A stretch of 64,000 nt of DNA from Lysobacterales bacterium (GCA_014946745.1 JADCRD010000001.1:1296427-1360426); one strand, 5' to 3'; shown: positions 50,463-59,727, counted from the first letter of the stretch. A program made the numbers and translations. The notes: a model not told the origin generated them from the letters alone.

Positions 50463-53400
50463 GGGCAGCCTCTTCGTGCTGTGTCGATCATTGCTTGTCT
50501 ATCGATTAGCCTTCCCCTTGAAACGTTTCGGGTGCTGCCCCGATGGCCTTGAGGTGAGTGGAAGTGCTCGTTGTAGGCGTTCGGCATATTTGTGCTATTT
50601 GGGTGGTTTGGGTTCTCCAGAAAGACGATGTTTCTGGGGTCGCCTTGCCATTTTGATCCTAGGCTTCCATTGTTTTTCACGCTGTTTATGTGGTGTCCTG
50701 TATATCCGAGATTTGTCATTACGCTCGACAGCTCTCCTGGTCTGTGGCCAACGGGTGCGTTCAGAATTGCTTGAATTTCGGACGGACTCCAGTTTCTCGT
50801 CCCTGAGCCGGTTAAGGAAATCAACTCTTTCTCGAGCGCCCATGCTCTATCGATGGCATCCTGACGACTGCCAGCCTGTGCAGTAAGTTCGTCCCGTGGT
50901 TTGTAGCGGATGAGACCTGGAACGCAGGTTAGGCCAAGTGGGTCGGCCCAGTTAACTGGGTTGCTTGCGAAGATGTATAGATTCCATCCACCCGAGAGAC
51001 CGATAGGATCGTGACTTTGGAATCGGCCGACCTCAGGCTCGTAATACCGAAACCGGTTGTAATGCAGCCCCGATTCCGCATCCGCGTACTGCCCTTGGAA
51101 GCGCAGATTGCATTCCAGCGGTTCGACTTGCTCCTCGATGACCTCCGCGACGGTGTTGCCCTGGCGGGTGAGGATACGCCGGGGTGGGTTTGAGGTGATC
51201 GCCTTGCCCCAGGCGGCGTAGTTGGCGGTCCAGACGAGGTGGCCGTCGGTGTCGGTGATCTCGCGCGGGGTGCCGAGGTGGTCGACGTGGACGTGGTAGA
51301 CCTCGGGCTTGGGCGGGGTGGGGGCCTCAGGTTCGGGGGATTGGCCGAGCTGACGGGCGAGCTTGCGGCGTTGGGCTTCGAGCTTGGCCCATTGTTCGGG
51401 GTGGCGGTCTTTGAGGCTGAGCAGTTCGGGTGGGAGCAGTGGGCTGCGGTCAGTGTCGTTCGCGTTGGCTGTGCTTTGCGTGGCCGCGTTCGCGCTGGGC
51501 TTCGGGCCCTTGGTCGCGCGCGTGCCTGCGGTGGTGCCAGATGCGTCAGCCGTGTCCGCGTTCGCCACCGTCCAGCGCACGATCGCCAGCGGCACGAAAC
51601 TGTCGGGCTCGTAGAGGTAAAGCTGGTGGGTGTCGCCTTTCTGTTCGGCGAGGAGGCGGTTGCCGTCCCAGCAGAAGAGGGTGGGGACGTTGGGGTTTGG
51701 CCCGCGGTGTTGTGCGTGGCGGGTGGATGAGAGCGGTGGGTCAAGACCCACCCTATGGGGGCTTGAGGGTGGTGTTGGGGTGGGGCGATCCGGCGTGTCG
51801 CCCTGCGTGTGGCGGGTGGTTGAGCGCGGTGGGTCGAGACCCACCCTATGGGGGCGCGGGGCTTTGAGCGCTTTGGCGAGTGCGGTTTCGTCGCCGTGTT
51901 CGATCCACGCGTTCGCTGCGGCTTCGCTGATCGGGTACTTGGCGATGCGGCGGCCGAAGGGGTCGTAGTCGTAGGCCCAGTGTTCGCGGGTGGTCGAGTC
52001 GCTGGCGGGAGCGAGAGGGGCGGCTCCGCTGCGGCGCGCTTCCAGTGCAGTGAGACTCGTGCCCCCTGCGCCTGCGCTCGAGGTGGTTGCAACGCTGCGC
52101 GCGCGAGTTGCTGGGGTCTGTGGGCCCGCGGACGCAGACCGCGTCGCCTCGTTCGCCGCACGATTGATGCCCTCACCGCGCTCGACGCAGATCACCCGCA
52201 GCTGATGCTCGGCGTCCCAGTGCAGGCGCATGCGCTGATGGCCGCCGCTGCGCTTCTCGACGGTGTTGCCCCAGGTGTCATACCGGTAGCGGTGTTCGCC
52301 GTAGACGGTGAGGCGGTTGGGTTTGGCCTCGCCCCACTGGCTGGGGTCGGACGCGCGCTGCTCGGGCGTCAGCAGCGGGTTGAAGTTCCGGTCGTGAATG
52401 TTCTCGCGGACATACTCGGCCCACTCGGCTTCGGTCCAGGTCTTCTTGCTGCCGGAGGCTTGATCCTGCGGCTGGTTCGGATCGAGGAGGTTGCTGGCGG
52501 GGTCGAACGCGAAGCGCTCCACGCCCAGCGGGCCTTGCGCGGCCAGCAGTCGGCCGGTGGCGTCGTAGCGGTAGAGGCTGCGGCCGGTGCGCTGGTCGTC
52601 GATGCCCAGCAGCTGGCCGCTGCGGTCGTAGTGGTAGTGGCGGGCGATCTTGGGTTCAGGCGTCGGCGCATTCGCGTCGGTCGGGCGCACGAACTGGCGG
52701 ATCAGCCGGCCGGCTGCGTCGCGCTCGAAGAAGCTGCGCAGCGCACCCTGCGTGCGCACGGTCTCGCGGTGCAGGGCATCGCGCTCGAACTCGGTGATGA
52801 CCTCGCCGTCGAGCTTGAGCTTGGACACGTGGCCCGAGCCGTACAGCTCGGGCTTGAGCACGCGGCCGTCGGGCAGCACGGTCTCGACGCGATTGCCGAG
52901 GCCGTCGTAGCGGTGGCTGATGCGGAACTCGCGGCCGTCGCGGGTGTGGGTGGTCTCGTGCGCGAGTCGGCCGGTGGGCGTGTAGGCCAGCTCGACGCGG
53001 GCCTGGGCGTTGCGCGCCTGCACCAGCAGGCCGGTGCGGCTGTAGGCGTAGCGGGCGCGGGTGCTGCGAACGGCGGGCGCGGTCGAGGTGGTGATGGCTG
53101 ATGCGCCGGCAGCCGCCGCAGCACCTGCGCCCGCCCGCGAGCTCGCGTGCGTGCCGGTGGGCTCTGCCGCGCGCACCGCGACCTTCTCCATCAGCCGGCC
53201 CATCGCATCGCGCTGGTAGTGGCTGCGCAGCACGCCGGGCGCGCGCGGGGCCATCCACTCGGCGCCATAGGGCACGCCGTCGGCGGATTCGATCAGCTCA
53301 CCCGCGGCGTTGTAACGGTAGTCGATGCGTCGCGCATCGAAGCCCTGCTCACTGATCAGCCGGTCGGCGGCGTCCCAGCCGAAGCGGTACAGCGCACCGT

Positions 53401-55159
53401 TCTCGTTGGTGAGCGTGGAAAGGCGCCCGTGGCGGTCGTACTGGTAGGCCAGGCGATGGCCGAGCGCGTTCTCGCGCGCAAGCGGGCGGCCGGCCGGGTC
53501 GAGCAGGTAGCGGGTCGCGTGGCCCTGCGGATCGTGGTGGGCGATCAGGCGGCCCAGCGGGTTGTAGGCAAAGCGCTCGACCGCGCCATCGGGATGCGTC
53601 ATCGCCACCACGCGGTCGCGGCGATTGAGGCGCTGGTACTGGTAGTGGGTGATGCCGCCGAGGGCATCGGTGACGCGCAGCAGGTTGCCGCGGCGGTCGT
53701 ACTCGAAGCGCGTGGTCGAGCCCACGCAGTCGCGGTGCGCGATCAGGCGGCCGGCGGCGTCGTACTGCAGGATCGACTCGCCGCCTCGGGCATCCAGCAC
53801 ATGCACCGGCCGGCCCAGGGCATCGAGCGTGTAGCGGGTGATCGCGCCATCGGCCGTCTGCGACTGGATCAGATTGCCGCGGGCATCGAACTCGAAGAGG
53901 GTGCGCTGGCCCAGCGGATCGGTGATCTGCACCGGCTTGCGGTGCTGCGGGTGGTAGCGCAGGTTCCAGTCGGCGCCGTCAGGCTGCTCGACGCGGATCA
54001 GGTTGCCGCGGCCGTCGTAGCTGTGGCGCGTCACCCGACCCAGCGGGTCGGTGACGCTGAGCAGATTGCCGTGGATGTCGCGCTGGTACTGCGTCTGCGT
54101 GCCGTCGGGCGCGGTCAGCGCGATGAGGTGCTGTTGCTCGTCGTAGCGGTGGAGGCTGACGCGGCCCTCGGCGTCGCTGACCCGCGTCTCGCGGGTCAGC
54201 GCGTCGTAGGCAAAGCGCTGCACTTCGCCGAGCGAGCTGCGGGCGCAGAGCACGCGGCCCTTGGGCGAGAGCTGGTCCCAGTCGTACTGCACCGACACGC
54301 CGCCGGGCTCGCCCTGCTCGACCATCTGGCCGGCGGCGTAGCGGAAGCTGCGCACCACCTGGCCCTGATCATCGACGACCTCGCTGAGATCGCCCTCGGT
54401 GCTGTAGCGGTATTCGACCAGGCGCGTGGATGAAGCAAAGCGCCCTGCGGCATCGGGCGCGCCGATCAGCTCCAGCACCTCGACCAGACGGGTCTGCTGG
54501 CCGGCGATGTCGTGGCGGAAGTTCAGGCCCACGTGTTGGCCGTCGCTGGTCTCGATGACCTGGGGCAGACCGTCGGGCGTGTAGTGCAGGCGCAGCCAGT
54601 GGCCGTTGGGGTCGATCAAGCCGATCAGCACCAGGGTGTCGGCCTGCGGCGGGCGCTGGTCGGCGCCGGCGTCGGACAAGGCCGCGGGGTCGATGCCCTG
54701 CTGCTGCGCAAGGCGCGCGACGGCGGCTTGGAAGGCCTCGGCTTCGCGCGCCTCGGCGGCGTCGCGCTCGCTGAGCTTGGCGATGTCGGCAGGGCCCAGC
54801 GCAAAAATGAGACGCAGGCCGTCGGGGCTCAGCAGCTCCAGCAGATTGCGCTGCGGGCGCGAGAGGGTGGTGTGCTCGTAGGGCGAGAAGAAGGCGTCGC
54901 CGATGGCGAGCTGCGGGAACCGCGTGCGCCGGCCGAAGGCGTCGATGAAGACGTAGGCGCCGGGCTCGATCTCGACACGGAACGACAGTGGCAGGGTCCA
55001 GCCCCGACCCAGCCAGCCGGAATCTGGATTGTTCGAGGTGTAGCTGCGCTGCCAGGCAAGCGGCAGCGGCGCGTCAATGACGAAGTCGAGCTCGGCGTCG
55101 CTGGACAGCACGAGGCTGCCCGCAGCGCGGTTGACGTGGCCGTTCAGCATATGGGGCAT
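50459..55159 (-). CDS. Rhs effector with C-terminal HNH/EndoVII-like nuclease toxin
   Basis: 1566 residues. N-terminus: DUF6531-type start (GSLVLSSDAELDFVIDAPLP, WQRSYTSNNPDSGWLGRGW). Then a long array of YD/RHS repeats (RYTLDALGRPVHVLDARGG, TRFEYDRRGNLLRVTDALGG) forming the shell, and the core motif RFQSHDPIGLSGGWNLY...DPLGL ending near residue 1410. The last 156 residues (DNA 50462-50929) are the toxin: GYTGHHINSVK, WQGDPRNIVFLENPNHP, NEHFHSPQGHRG, an HNH/EndoVII-type nuclease with a GHH signature. The toxin DNA is visibly lower in GC than the core. Residues about 1100-1150 include translated palindromic repeats. Delivered with VgrG/PAAR by a T6SS. Confidence 0.92.
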   Translation of the reverse strand: MPHMLNGHVNRAAGSLVLSSDAELDFVIDAPLPLAWQRSYTSNNPDSGWLGRGWTLPLSFRVEIEPGAYVFIDAFGRRTRFPQLAIGDAFFSPYEHTTLSRPQRNLLELLSPDGLRLIFALGPADIAKLSERDAAEAREAEAFQAAVARLAQQQGIDPAALSDAGADQRPPQADTLVLIGLIDPNGHWLRLHYTPDGLPQVIETSDGQHVGLNFRHDIAGQQTRLVEVLELIGAPDAAGRFASSTRLVEYRYSTEGDLSEVVDDQGQVVRSFRYAAGQMVEQGEPGGVSVQYDWDQLSPKGRVLCARSSLGEVQRFAYDALTRETRVSDAEGRVSLHRYDEQQHLIALTAPDGTQTQYQRDIHGNLLSVTDPLGRVTRHSYDGRGNLIRVEQPDGADWNLRYHPQHRKPVQITDPLGQRTLFEFDARGNLIQSQTADGAITRYTLDALGRPVHVLDARGGESILQYDAAGRLIAHRDCVGSTTRFEYDRRGNLLRVTDALGGITHYQYQRLNRRDRVVAMTHPDGAVERFAYNPLGRLIAHHDPQGHATRYLLDPAGRPLARENALGHRLAYQYDRHGRLSTLTNENGALYRFGWDAADRLISEQGFDARRIDYRYNAAGELIESADGVPYGAEWMAPRAPGVLRSHYQRDAMGRLMEKVAVRAAEPTGTHASSRAGAGAAAAAGASAITTSTAPAVRSTRARYAYSRTGLLVQARNAQARVELAYTPTGRLAHETTHTRDGREFRISHRYDGLGNRVETVLPDGRVLKPELYGSGHVSKLKLDGEVITEFERDALHRETVRTQGALRSFFERDAAGRLIRQFVRPTDANAPTPEPKIARHYHYDRSGQLLGIDDQRTGRSLYRYDATGRLLAAQGPLGVERFAFDPASNLLDPNQPQDQASGSKKTWTEAEWAEYVRENIHDRNFNPLLTPEQRASDPSQWGEAKPNRLTVYGEHRYRYDTWGNTVEKRSGGHQRMRLHWDAEHQLRVICVERGEGINRAANEATRSASAGPQTPATRARSVATTSSAGAGGTSLTALEARRSGAAPLAPASDSTTREHWAYDYDPFGRRIAKYPISEAAANAWIEHGDETALAKALKAPRPHRVGLDPPRSTTRHTQGDTPDRPTPTPPSSPHRVGLDPPLSSTRHAQHRGPNPNVPTLFCWDGNRLLAEQKGDTHQLYLYEPDSFVPLAIVRWTVANADTADASGTTAGTRATKGPKPSANAATQSTANANDTDRSPLLPPELLSLKDRHPEQWAKLEAQRRKLARQLGQSPEPEAPTPPKPEVYHVHVDHLGTPREITDTDGHLVWTANYAAWGKAITSNPPRRILTRQGNTVAEVIEEQVEPLECNLRFQGQYADAESGLHYNRFRYYEPEVGRFQSHDPIGLSGGWNLYIFASNPVNWADPLGLTCVPGLIRYKPRDELTAQAGSRQDAIDRAWALEKELISLTGSGTRNWSPSEIQAILNAPVGHRPGELSSVMTNLGYTGHHINSVKNNGSLGSKWQGDPRNIVFLENPNHPNSTNMPNAYNEHFHSPQGHRGSTRNVSRGRLIDRQAMIDTARRGCP
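51735..51752. repeat. Palindromic repeat inside intact rhs (unit 1)
   Basis: GGTGGGTCAAGACCCACC followed by CTATGGGGGC; translated on the minus strand as PHRVGLDPPLSSTR. Confidence 0.85.
51828..51845. repeat. Palindromic repeat inside intact rhs (unit 2)
   Basis: GGTGGGTCGAGACCCACC followed by CTATGGGGGC; translated as PHRVGLDPPRSTTR. Confidence 0.85.
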
Positions 55160-56379
55160 GCAGTGTTGGCTCGGCCATTGGCGTCCTCTTCTACAGCGTC
55201 CTTGTCATGCGGACGCTGTGTGCGGGAGGCGGCGGGCGGAGTCTGGCGGACAGGAGGGGTCTGGGGTGTCGCAGCCGGCGCGTCTGGACTGGGCCGCTGC
55301 GTGCCGGCTCTACGTGCGTTTATTCGGTCGAAGATCTTGTCCGAGAGGTTGTCCATCCGGCCGCCGGTAAGGCGGATCACGGTGCCGAGACGCGATGCCG
55401 CCGAGGCGGCGCCCTTTGTGACCAGCACGTCCGCAGCCAGGGCGGCGCCTACCTGGGCGGCTGTGACCGCGACTTCGGCCTTGGCGGTGCCGTGCATCTC
55501 GCCCAGCTTCTCCGACATGGGGCGGGGATCAAGCAGCAGCTCGCGCAGCACCCCGACCAGGCTGCAGGCGAGCTCGCCCAGCATCTCCATCAGCCATTCC
55601 TTGCAGGCGTCGATGACGTCCTGCGGGTTGACGTCGCGAACAAATTCGTAGAGCGCCTGCGCCCCCTCGGCCGCGCTGATGGCGCCGTTCTTGATGTCGG
55701 TCAGGATCTCGCCGCTGGTGGTGTAGTTCCAGGCGGCTCCTGCTTTGTCCACCACCCAGCTACCGGCGGCAGAGGCATCGCTCAAGATTTCCCCGCTGGC
55801 CACGTAGTTCCAGCTGCTGCTGGCTGCGCCCTTGGTCCAGTCCCAGGCCCGTGACAGGAAGCCTCCCGCTTGTTCCGCGTATTGGCCCAAGCGTGCGCGA
55901 GTCGCTGCGTCCGAGGCCTGGTTGAACCGCACCAGAAAGCCCAGCGGGTCAGCCATGAACTCGCGCGCCATCTGCTCGGCCAGCGCGTTGATGAGGCCGG
56001 CAAACTGGGCGCTGCAGTCGGCGTTGGGGCCGGCGAGCACTCCCGCATTGATGGCGCCGGGCGTTGGCGGCATGCCTGGGCCGCTGATCGTGCCCATGTG
56101 GCCATGCGCGGTCGCAAAGCTGCCCTCGACCGGATTGTTGCGAAGGCTCTCGGCCGGCACGAAGGTCTTGCCGGTGATCGGATCGATGGCCTTCGAGCGC
56201 AGCAGGAACAGCGGCGCGCTGTTGCCATTCGTCCGCAGGGCTGGCATCACCGCGAACTCAAGACTCACCGCCGGTACGCTGGGGACCTGACGGCTACCGA
56301 AGGGTGTCATCGCCAGACTAGGCGACACGACCGTCGCGAAGTGACCGCGGATGGCTTCCGCTTTTTTCGGATCACCCAT
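55144..56379 (-). CDS. PAAR-like (DUF4150-type) protein
   Basis: 411 residues from ATG 56379, preceded by GAGGTGG; an upstream in-frame start at 56424 lies inside the DUF2169 gene. The N-terminal 110 residues (SPSLAMTPFGSRQVPSVPAV, RTNGNSAPLFLLRSKAIDP, GSFATAHGHMGTISGP) have the layout of DUF4150/PAAR-like spike tips. The middle contains two near-repeats (SSSWNYVASGEILSDA and GAAWNYTTSGEILTDI), then a helical region and a charged tail ending CPIC. It probably caps VgrG and links it to Rhs. Overlaps rhs by 16 bp and DUF2169 by 8 bp. Confidence 0.75.
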   Translation of the reverse strand: MGDPKKAEAIRGHFATVVSPSLAMTPFGSRQVPSVPAVSLEFAVMPALRTNGNSAPLFLLRSKAIDPITGKTFVPAESLRNNPVEGSFATAHGHMGTISGPGMPPTPGAINAGVLAGPNADCSAQFAGLINALAEQMAREFMADPLGFLVRFNQASDAATRARLGQYAEQAGGFLSRAWDWTKGAASSSWNYVASGEILSDASAAGSWVVDKAGAAWNYTTSGEILTDIKNGAISAAEGAQALYEFVRDVNPQDVIDACKEWLMEMLGELACSLVGVLRELLLDPRPMSEKLGEMHGTAKAEVAVTAAQVGAALAADVLVTKGAASAASRLGTVIRLTGGRMDNLSDKIFDRINARRAGTQRPSPDAPAATPQTPPVRQTPPAASRTQRPHDKDAVEEDANGRANTACPIC

Positions 56380-57421
56380 GGGCCACCTCGCCCGACAGCG
56401 TGTGGTGGGGCGCGCAGTGGACATCGATGCGATCGATGCGCTCGTCCCAGGCGATGATCCGGTGATAGCGCAGCGACACCTGGTTCCGGTCGAGATCGAT
56501 CAGCACGGTGTCGAGGCGCAGCTGCGCCGCTTCTGCGTGGCCGTCCTCGAAGTGCGCCACCGTCATTGCGGTAAAGGGCGGCATTGCGAGCGTGAGCCGC
56601 GGCGCTTGGGCAAGACCGAGCAGTGTGACTTCATCGCCTTCGCGGAGGTAGCCATCGGCCTGCTGGTCGGGCGGCGCGGCGTTCCAGTAGCGCAGGTCCA
56701 TGTCCAGCGGGATGTTTGGCTTGTGCTGGTCTTCCCACGCCTTGTCATAGGTGCCCATGTAGCGGGCGCGCGAGGGAAAGAAGCCAGGCACCGGCCCCAG
56801 ACCACCGACGGGGACGTCTTTGCCGAAGCGGCTGATGGCGCCATCCCAGGCTTCAATCTGAGCCGCGCGGTACTCGCGGTTCGTGTCGGCTCGGGCGCGT
56901 CCGATGTAGCCGCAACCAAAGGGATTGTCGGCGTAGAACTCCCCTTCGGCGAATTGATCCTTGCTCTCGTCGCTGACGCCGCCGTAGGCGTTCTCGTACA
57001 GCAACTCCACGCCCGACGTAGGCACCGGCGGGCTCAGTGTCCAGCCGGACAGCAGGCTGTGACGCCACGCACGCGGGCCGAACAGGCGAAGGCGCTTCTC
57101 GCGCTTTCCGATCACGAGGCCTGCGTCCCACTGTGCAACGGGCCTGCCGCCCGGCGGGCGAGCCGTGCCAAGTACGAGCACGTCGGTGTTCGGCTTGAAG
57201 GGGATCAGGTCGCCCGGATTCAAGAGGCTGGAGCGCATCGGCCGATCGCGCCAGACTTCGTCGAGCGCGAAGCCGGGCGCACGAAGTAGGCCGCTGAGCC
57301 GACCGTTCTCGTCAAAGGCGAGAGTGACCTTGGCGGAAACCGCGTGATAGCGATTGCCGTGCCAGAAGCGGCGTTCCACCGCCTGCACGGGGTACAGGGA
57401 CTGGTTGACGATGACGGTCAT
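56372..57421 (-). CDS. DUF2169 domain-containing T6SS adaptor
   Basis: 349 residues. Matches the DUF2169 pattern: 'LYPVQAVERRFWHGNRYHAV', VWRDRPMRSSLLNPGDLIPFKP, ELLYENAYGG, 'YWNAAPPDQQADGYLREGDEV', and the late VDVHCAPHH-like IDVHCAPHHTL. DUF2169 proteins are encoded next to VgrG and PAAR effectors and help load them. 10 bp after vgrG. Confidence 0.9.
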   Translation of the reverse strand: MTVIVNQSLYPVQAVERRFWHGNRYHAVSAKVTLAFDENGRLSGLLRAPGFALDEVWRDRPMRSSLLNPGDLIPFKPNTDVLVLGTARPPGGRPVAQWDAGLVIGKREKRLRLFGPRAWRHSLLSGWTLSPPVPTSGVELLYENAYGGVSDESKDQFAEGEFYADNPFGCGYIGRARADTNREYRAAQIEAWDGAISRFGKDVPVGGLGPVPGFFPSRARYMGTYDKAWEDQHKPNIPLDMDLRYWNAAPPDQQADGYLREGDEVTLLGLAQAPRLTLAMPPFTAMTVAHFEDGHAEAAQLRLDTVLIDLDRNQVSLRYHRIIAWDERIDRIDVHCAPHHTLSGEVAHG

Positions 57422-57431
57422 GTCGGCGCCG

Positions 57432-59663
57432 TCAGTTCAGGTCGATCTTCTTGCCGTCGATATCGACCAGGGTCTCGCCCTTGATGCCGATCTTGACGCC
57501 CTCCAAGGTGATCGTGCCGTCGGACTGCAGCACCAGCTTCGCTTTGCCGACCTCGAGCATCACCGTGTCCTTGTCCATCACCAGCACGGAGCCACCGCCG
57601 ACGCTGAAGGTCAGGGTGTCGCCGACCGTCGAGGTGTGGTTCTTGCCGATGGTGTCGGTGCGCGAGAGCCCGACCACGCTGGCCAGCATGGCGCCGACAT
57701 TGCGGCTGTAGCCCAGGCCCACATTGGTCATCTTGGCCAGCCCGACGTTCTGCATCGAAGCCATGCCAATCGTCTCGGTCTTCATCTTGCCAACCTTGAT
57801 CGACCAGTTCTTGCCGATCTTGTCGCTCTCGTTCTTGCCGACCTTCTTGCTGCGGTTCTTGCCGACCGTCACCGACTCGTTGTCGCCCACGGTACGCGTG
57901 CGGTTCTTGCCGACGCGGTGGGTCTGGTTGTCGCCGATCGAGACTGACTCGTTCTTGCCGACGTCTTCGGATCGGTTGTCGCCGATGCTGATCGTCTCGT
58001 TGTGGTCGACCCGTTCCTTGCGGTCGTTGTGGACGGTAATCGTCTCGTTGTTGTCGACCGTCTCCGTGCGGTCGCGCTTGATGTGGCTGGTCTCGTCGCG
58101 GTCAATCGTCTTGCTGCGGTCGCGGCCGACCCAGTGGGTCTCGTCGTTCTCGACCTCGATGTCCTGGTTGCGTTCGGCATGCAGCCAGACCTGCTCCTCG
58201 CCGCGCTTGTCCTCGAAGCGCAGCGCATTCGCGGTCTCGTGGTTGCCGCCGAGCGTCGAGCGGGTGAGAAAGCCCGACTGCGTGGCCGCGGCCGGCAGGC
58301 CCCAGGGGTGCGGCTGCATCGAGTTGTAGACGCGGCCGACGATCAAGGGCTGATCCGGATCGCCGTTCAAGTAATCGACGATCACCTCTTGCCCGATGCG
58401 CGGGATGTGCACGCCGCCGAAGCCGGAGCCGGCCCACGGGTGACTCACGCGAATCCAGCAGGACGAGGTCTCGTCCTTCTTTCCGTAGCGGTCCCAGTGG
58501 AACTGCACCTTGACCCGGCCGTATTCGTCGGTGTGGATCTCCTGCCCGGCCGGGCCCGTCACCACCGCGCTGTCGGGCCCGCTGGTCAGCGGCTTGGGCG
58601 TGCGCCGCGCGGGGCGATAGGGCTGGTCGGTGGGATGCACCTCGGCGCTGATATGCACTTCGACCGCGCTGGCTCCGCTTGAGCCGTCGTAGTCGTTGTC
58701 GGCGAACTGGTAGTCGCAGGCCAGCACGAGGTACTCGCGGTTGTAGCGGCCGACGGCGTGCTTGCTGAGCGAGAACAGGCGCCCTGGCGCGACACCGCGC
58801 GCGCGGCCCTCGCAGGCCGCGCGCAGGTGGCCGGCGTGGAGTTCTTCCATGCGCACCTTCGCAAACGGCAGGCCCTCGCCGAAGTTCTCGTACTCACCCG
58901 GGAAATCGAAGATCTCGTAGTTCGCGTGCGGGTGCGAACCCGGCAGCAGATCGTCGGTGGTGAGATCGCTCGCCGGCATGATGAAGTTGTAGTCGCGCGC
59001 AACATACTTGCCGGATGTCACCTGACCGGCATCGGCCCAGAAGCTCAGGTGATCCTTGTCCGGCACGCTGACGTCGTGCGGATAGAACTCGATGCTCTCG
59101 TAGTTCGGAAACGGCGAGGCCAGACCGATGTGGTCGGTGATGACCAGCGTGTGCTCACCGGCGGCGTGCTCGAACCAGAACCACAGGCCCTCCTGTTCGA
59201 GCAGGCGCATGACGAAGTTGGCGTCGGTCTCGCGGTACTGGACGCAGTAGTTCCAGGGCGAGTAGCTGCCGGCGGTGAGCCACTTGACGGCAAACGGATA
59301 CGCGCCGAGCACGTCCTTGACGATGTCGACGACGGACAGCTTCTGGAAGATGCGGTAGTCGGTGCGGCGGGTGGCGTACCAGAGGCCCGGGCGTAGAGTC
59401 GCCCGATACAGGTGCTTGCGACCCGAGCGGCCGACCGAGCGGAAGGCCACGCACTGCGCGTTCAGGAAGCGCTTGCCGCCGCCTTCGACTTCGAACTCGA
59501 CGGTGAAGGGCTGGCCGAGGGCTGCGGTGGGGGCCAAGCCGCGCTCTTCAGACGAGGCTGTCAGCTCGAACTCGAACAGCTCGGAGACGGCCTCGCGACC
59601 GGTGAGGCGCTCGAAGCGCAGGGCGTCGCCGAAGGGGCTGGTCAGGTTGAATAGGCGGTTCAT
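57432..59663 (-). CDS. vgrG: Type VI secretion tip protein VgrG (TssI) with repeat-rich C-terminus
   Basis: 743 residues. gp27-like N-terminal part ('FNLTSPFGDALRFERLTGRE', RETDANFVMRLLEQEGLWFW). The gp5-like OB-fold follows (EYGRVKVQFHWDRYGKKDET, 'SHPWAGSGFGGVHIPRIGQE', DYLNGDPDQPLIVGRVYN). Then a stretch of about 160 residues made of 7-8 residue units (RTETVDNNETITVHNDRKER, NRSKKVGKNESDKIGKNWS) forms the expected beta-helical needle, ending in IDGKKIDLN. It punctures target cells and carries the downstream PAAR/Rhs effector. No tss structural genes are in the window, so this is an auxiliary cluster. Confidence 0.95.
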   Translation of the reverse strand: MNRLFNLTSPFGDALRFERLTGREAVSELFEFELTASSEERGLAPTAALGQPFTVEFEVEGGGKRFLNAQCVAFRSVGRSGRKHLYRATLRPGLWYATRRTDYRIFQKLSVVDIVKDVLGAYPFAVKWLTAGSYSPWNYCVQYRETDANFVMRLLEQEGLWFWFEHAAGEHTLVITDHIGLASPFPNYESIEFYPHDVSVPDKDHLSFWADAGQVTSGKYVARDYNFIMPASDLTTDDLLPGSHPHANYEIFDFPGEYENFGEGLPFAKVRMEELHAGHLRAACEGRARGVAPGRLFSLSKHAVGRYNREYLVLACDYQFADNDYDGSSGASAVEVHISAEVHPTDQPYRPARRTPKPLTSGPDSAVVTGPAGQEIHTDEYGRVKVQFHWDRYGKKDETSSCWIRVSHPWAGSGFGGVHIPRIGQEVIVDYLNGDPDQPLIVGRVYNSMQPHPWGLPAAATQSGFLTRSTLGGNHETANALRFEDKRGEEQVWLHAERNQDIEVENDETHWVGRDRSKTIDRDETSHIKRDRTETVDNNETITVHNDRKERVDHNETISIGDNRSEDVGKNESVSIGDNQTHRVGKNRTRTVGDNESVTVGKNRSKKVGKNESDKIGKNWSIKVGKMKTETIGMASMQNVGLAKMTNVGLGYSRNVGAMLASVVGLSRTDTIGKNHTSTVGDTLTFSVGGGSVLVMDKDTVMLEVGKAKLVLQSDGTITLEGVKIGIKGETLVDIDGKKIDLN

Positions 59664-59698
59664 GGAACTGCTCAGGAGTGCACGCGGACAGGCTGAGA

Positions 59699-59727
59699 AC
59701 TACAGCACCTGAGACAGTTTTTGACAA
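59699..59727 (-). promoter_or_regulatory. Predicted sigma70 promoter of the vgrG operon
   Basis: On the minus strand TTGTCA (59722-59727), 17-bp spacer, TGTAGT (59699-59704), about 36 bp before the vgrG start. Five of six and four of six consensus matches. The local sequence is much richer in A/T than its surroundings. Confidence 0.5.

Larger units (their letters stand above)
51625..53693. repeat. Long direct repeat, rhs copy 2 (within intact rhs)
   Basis: Partner of 46313-48394; the intact gene continues past both edges. Confidence 0.88.

Noticed and set aside
51848..54433. Two long plus-strand frames antisense to rhs
   Set aside because: Shadow frames rich in Ala, Val and Gly; the YD-repeat reading on the minus strand is clear.
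57780..58140. CRISPR-like periodic repeats
   Set aside because: Periods of 21-24 bp with degenerate units lie in frame inside vgrG and encode the needle repeats; there are no spacers or cas genes.
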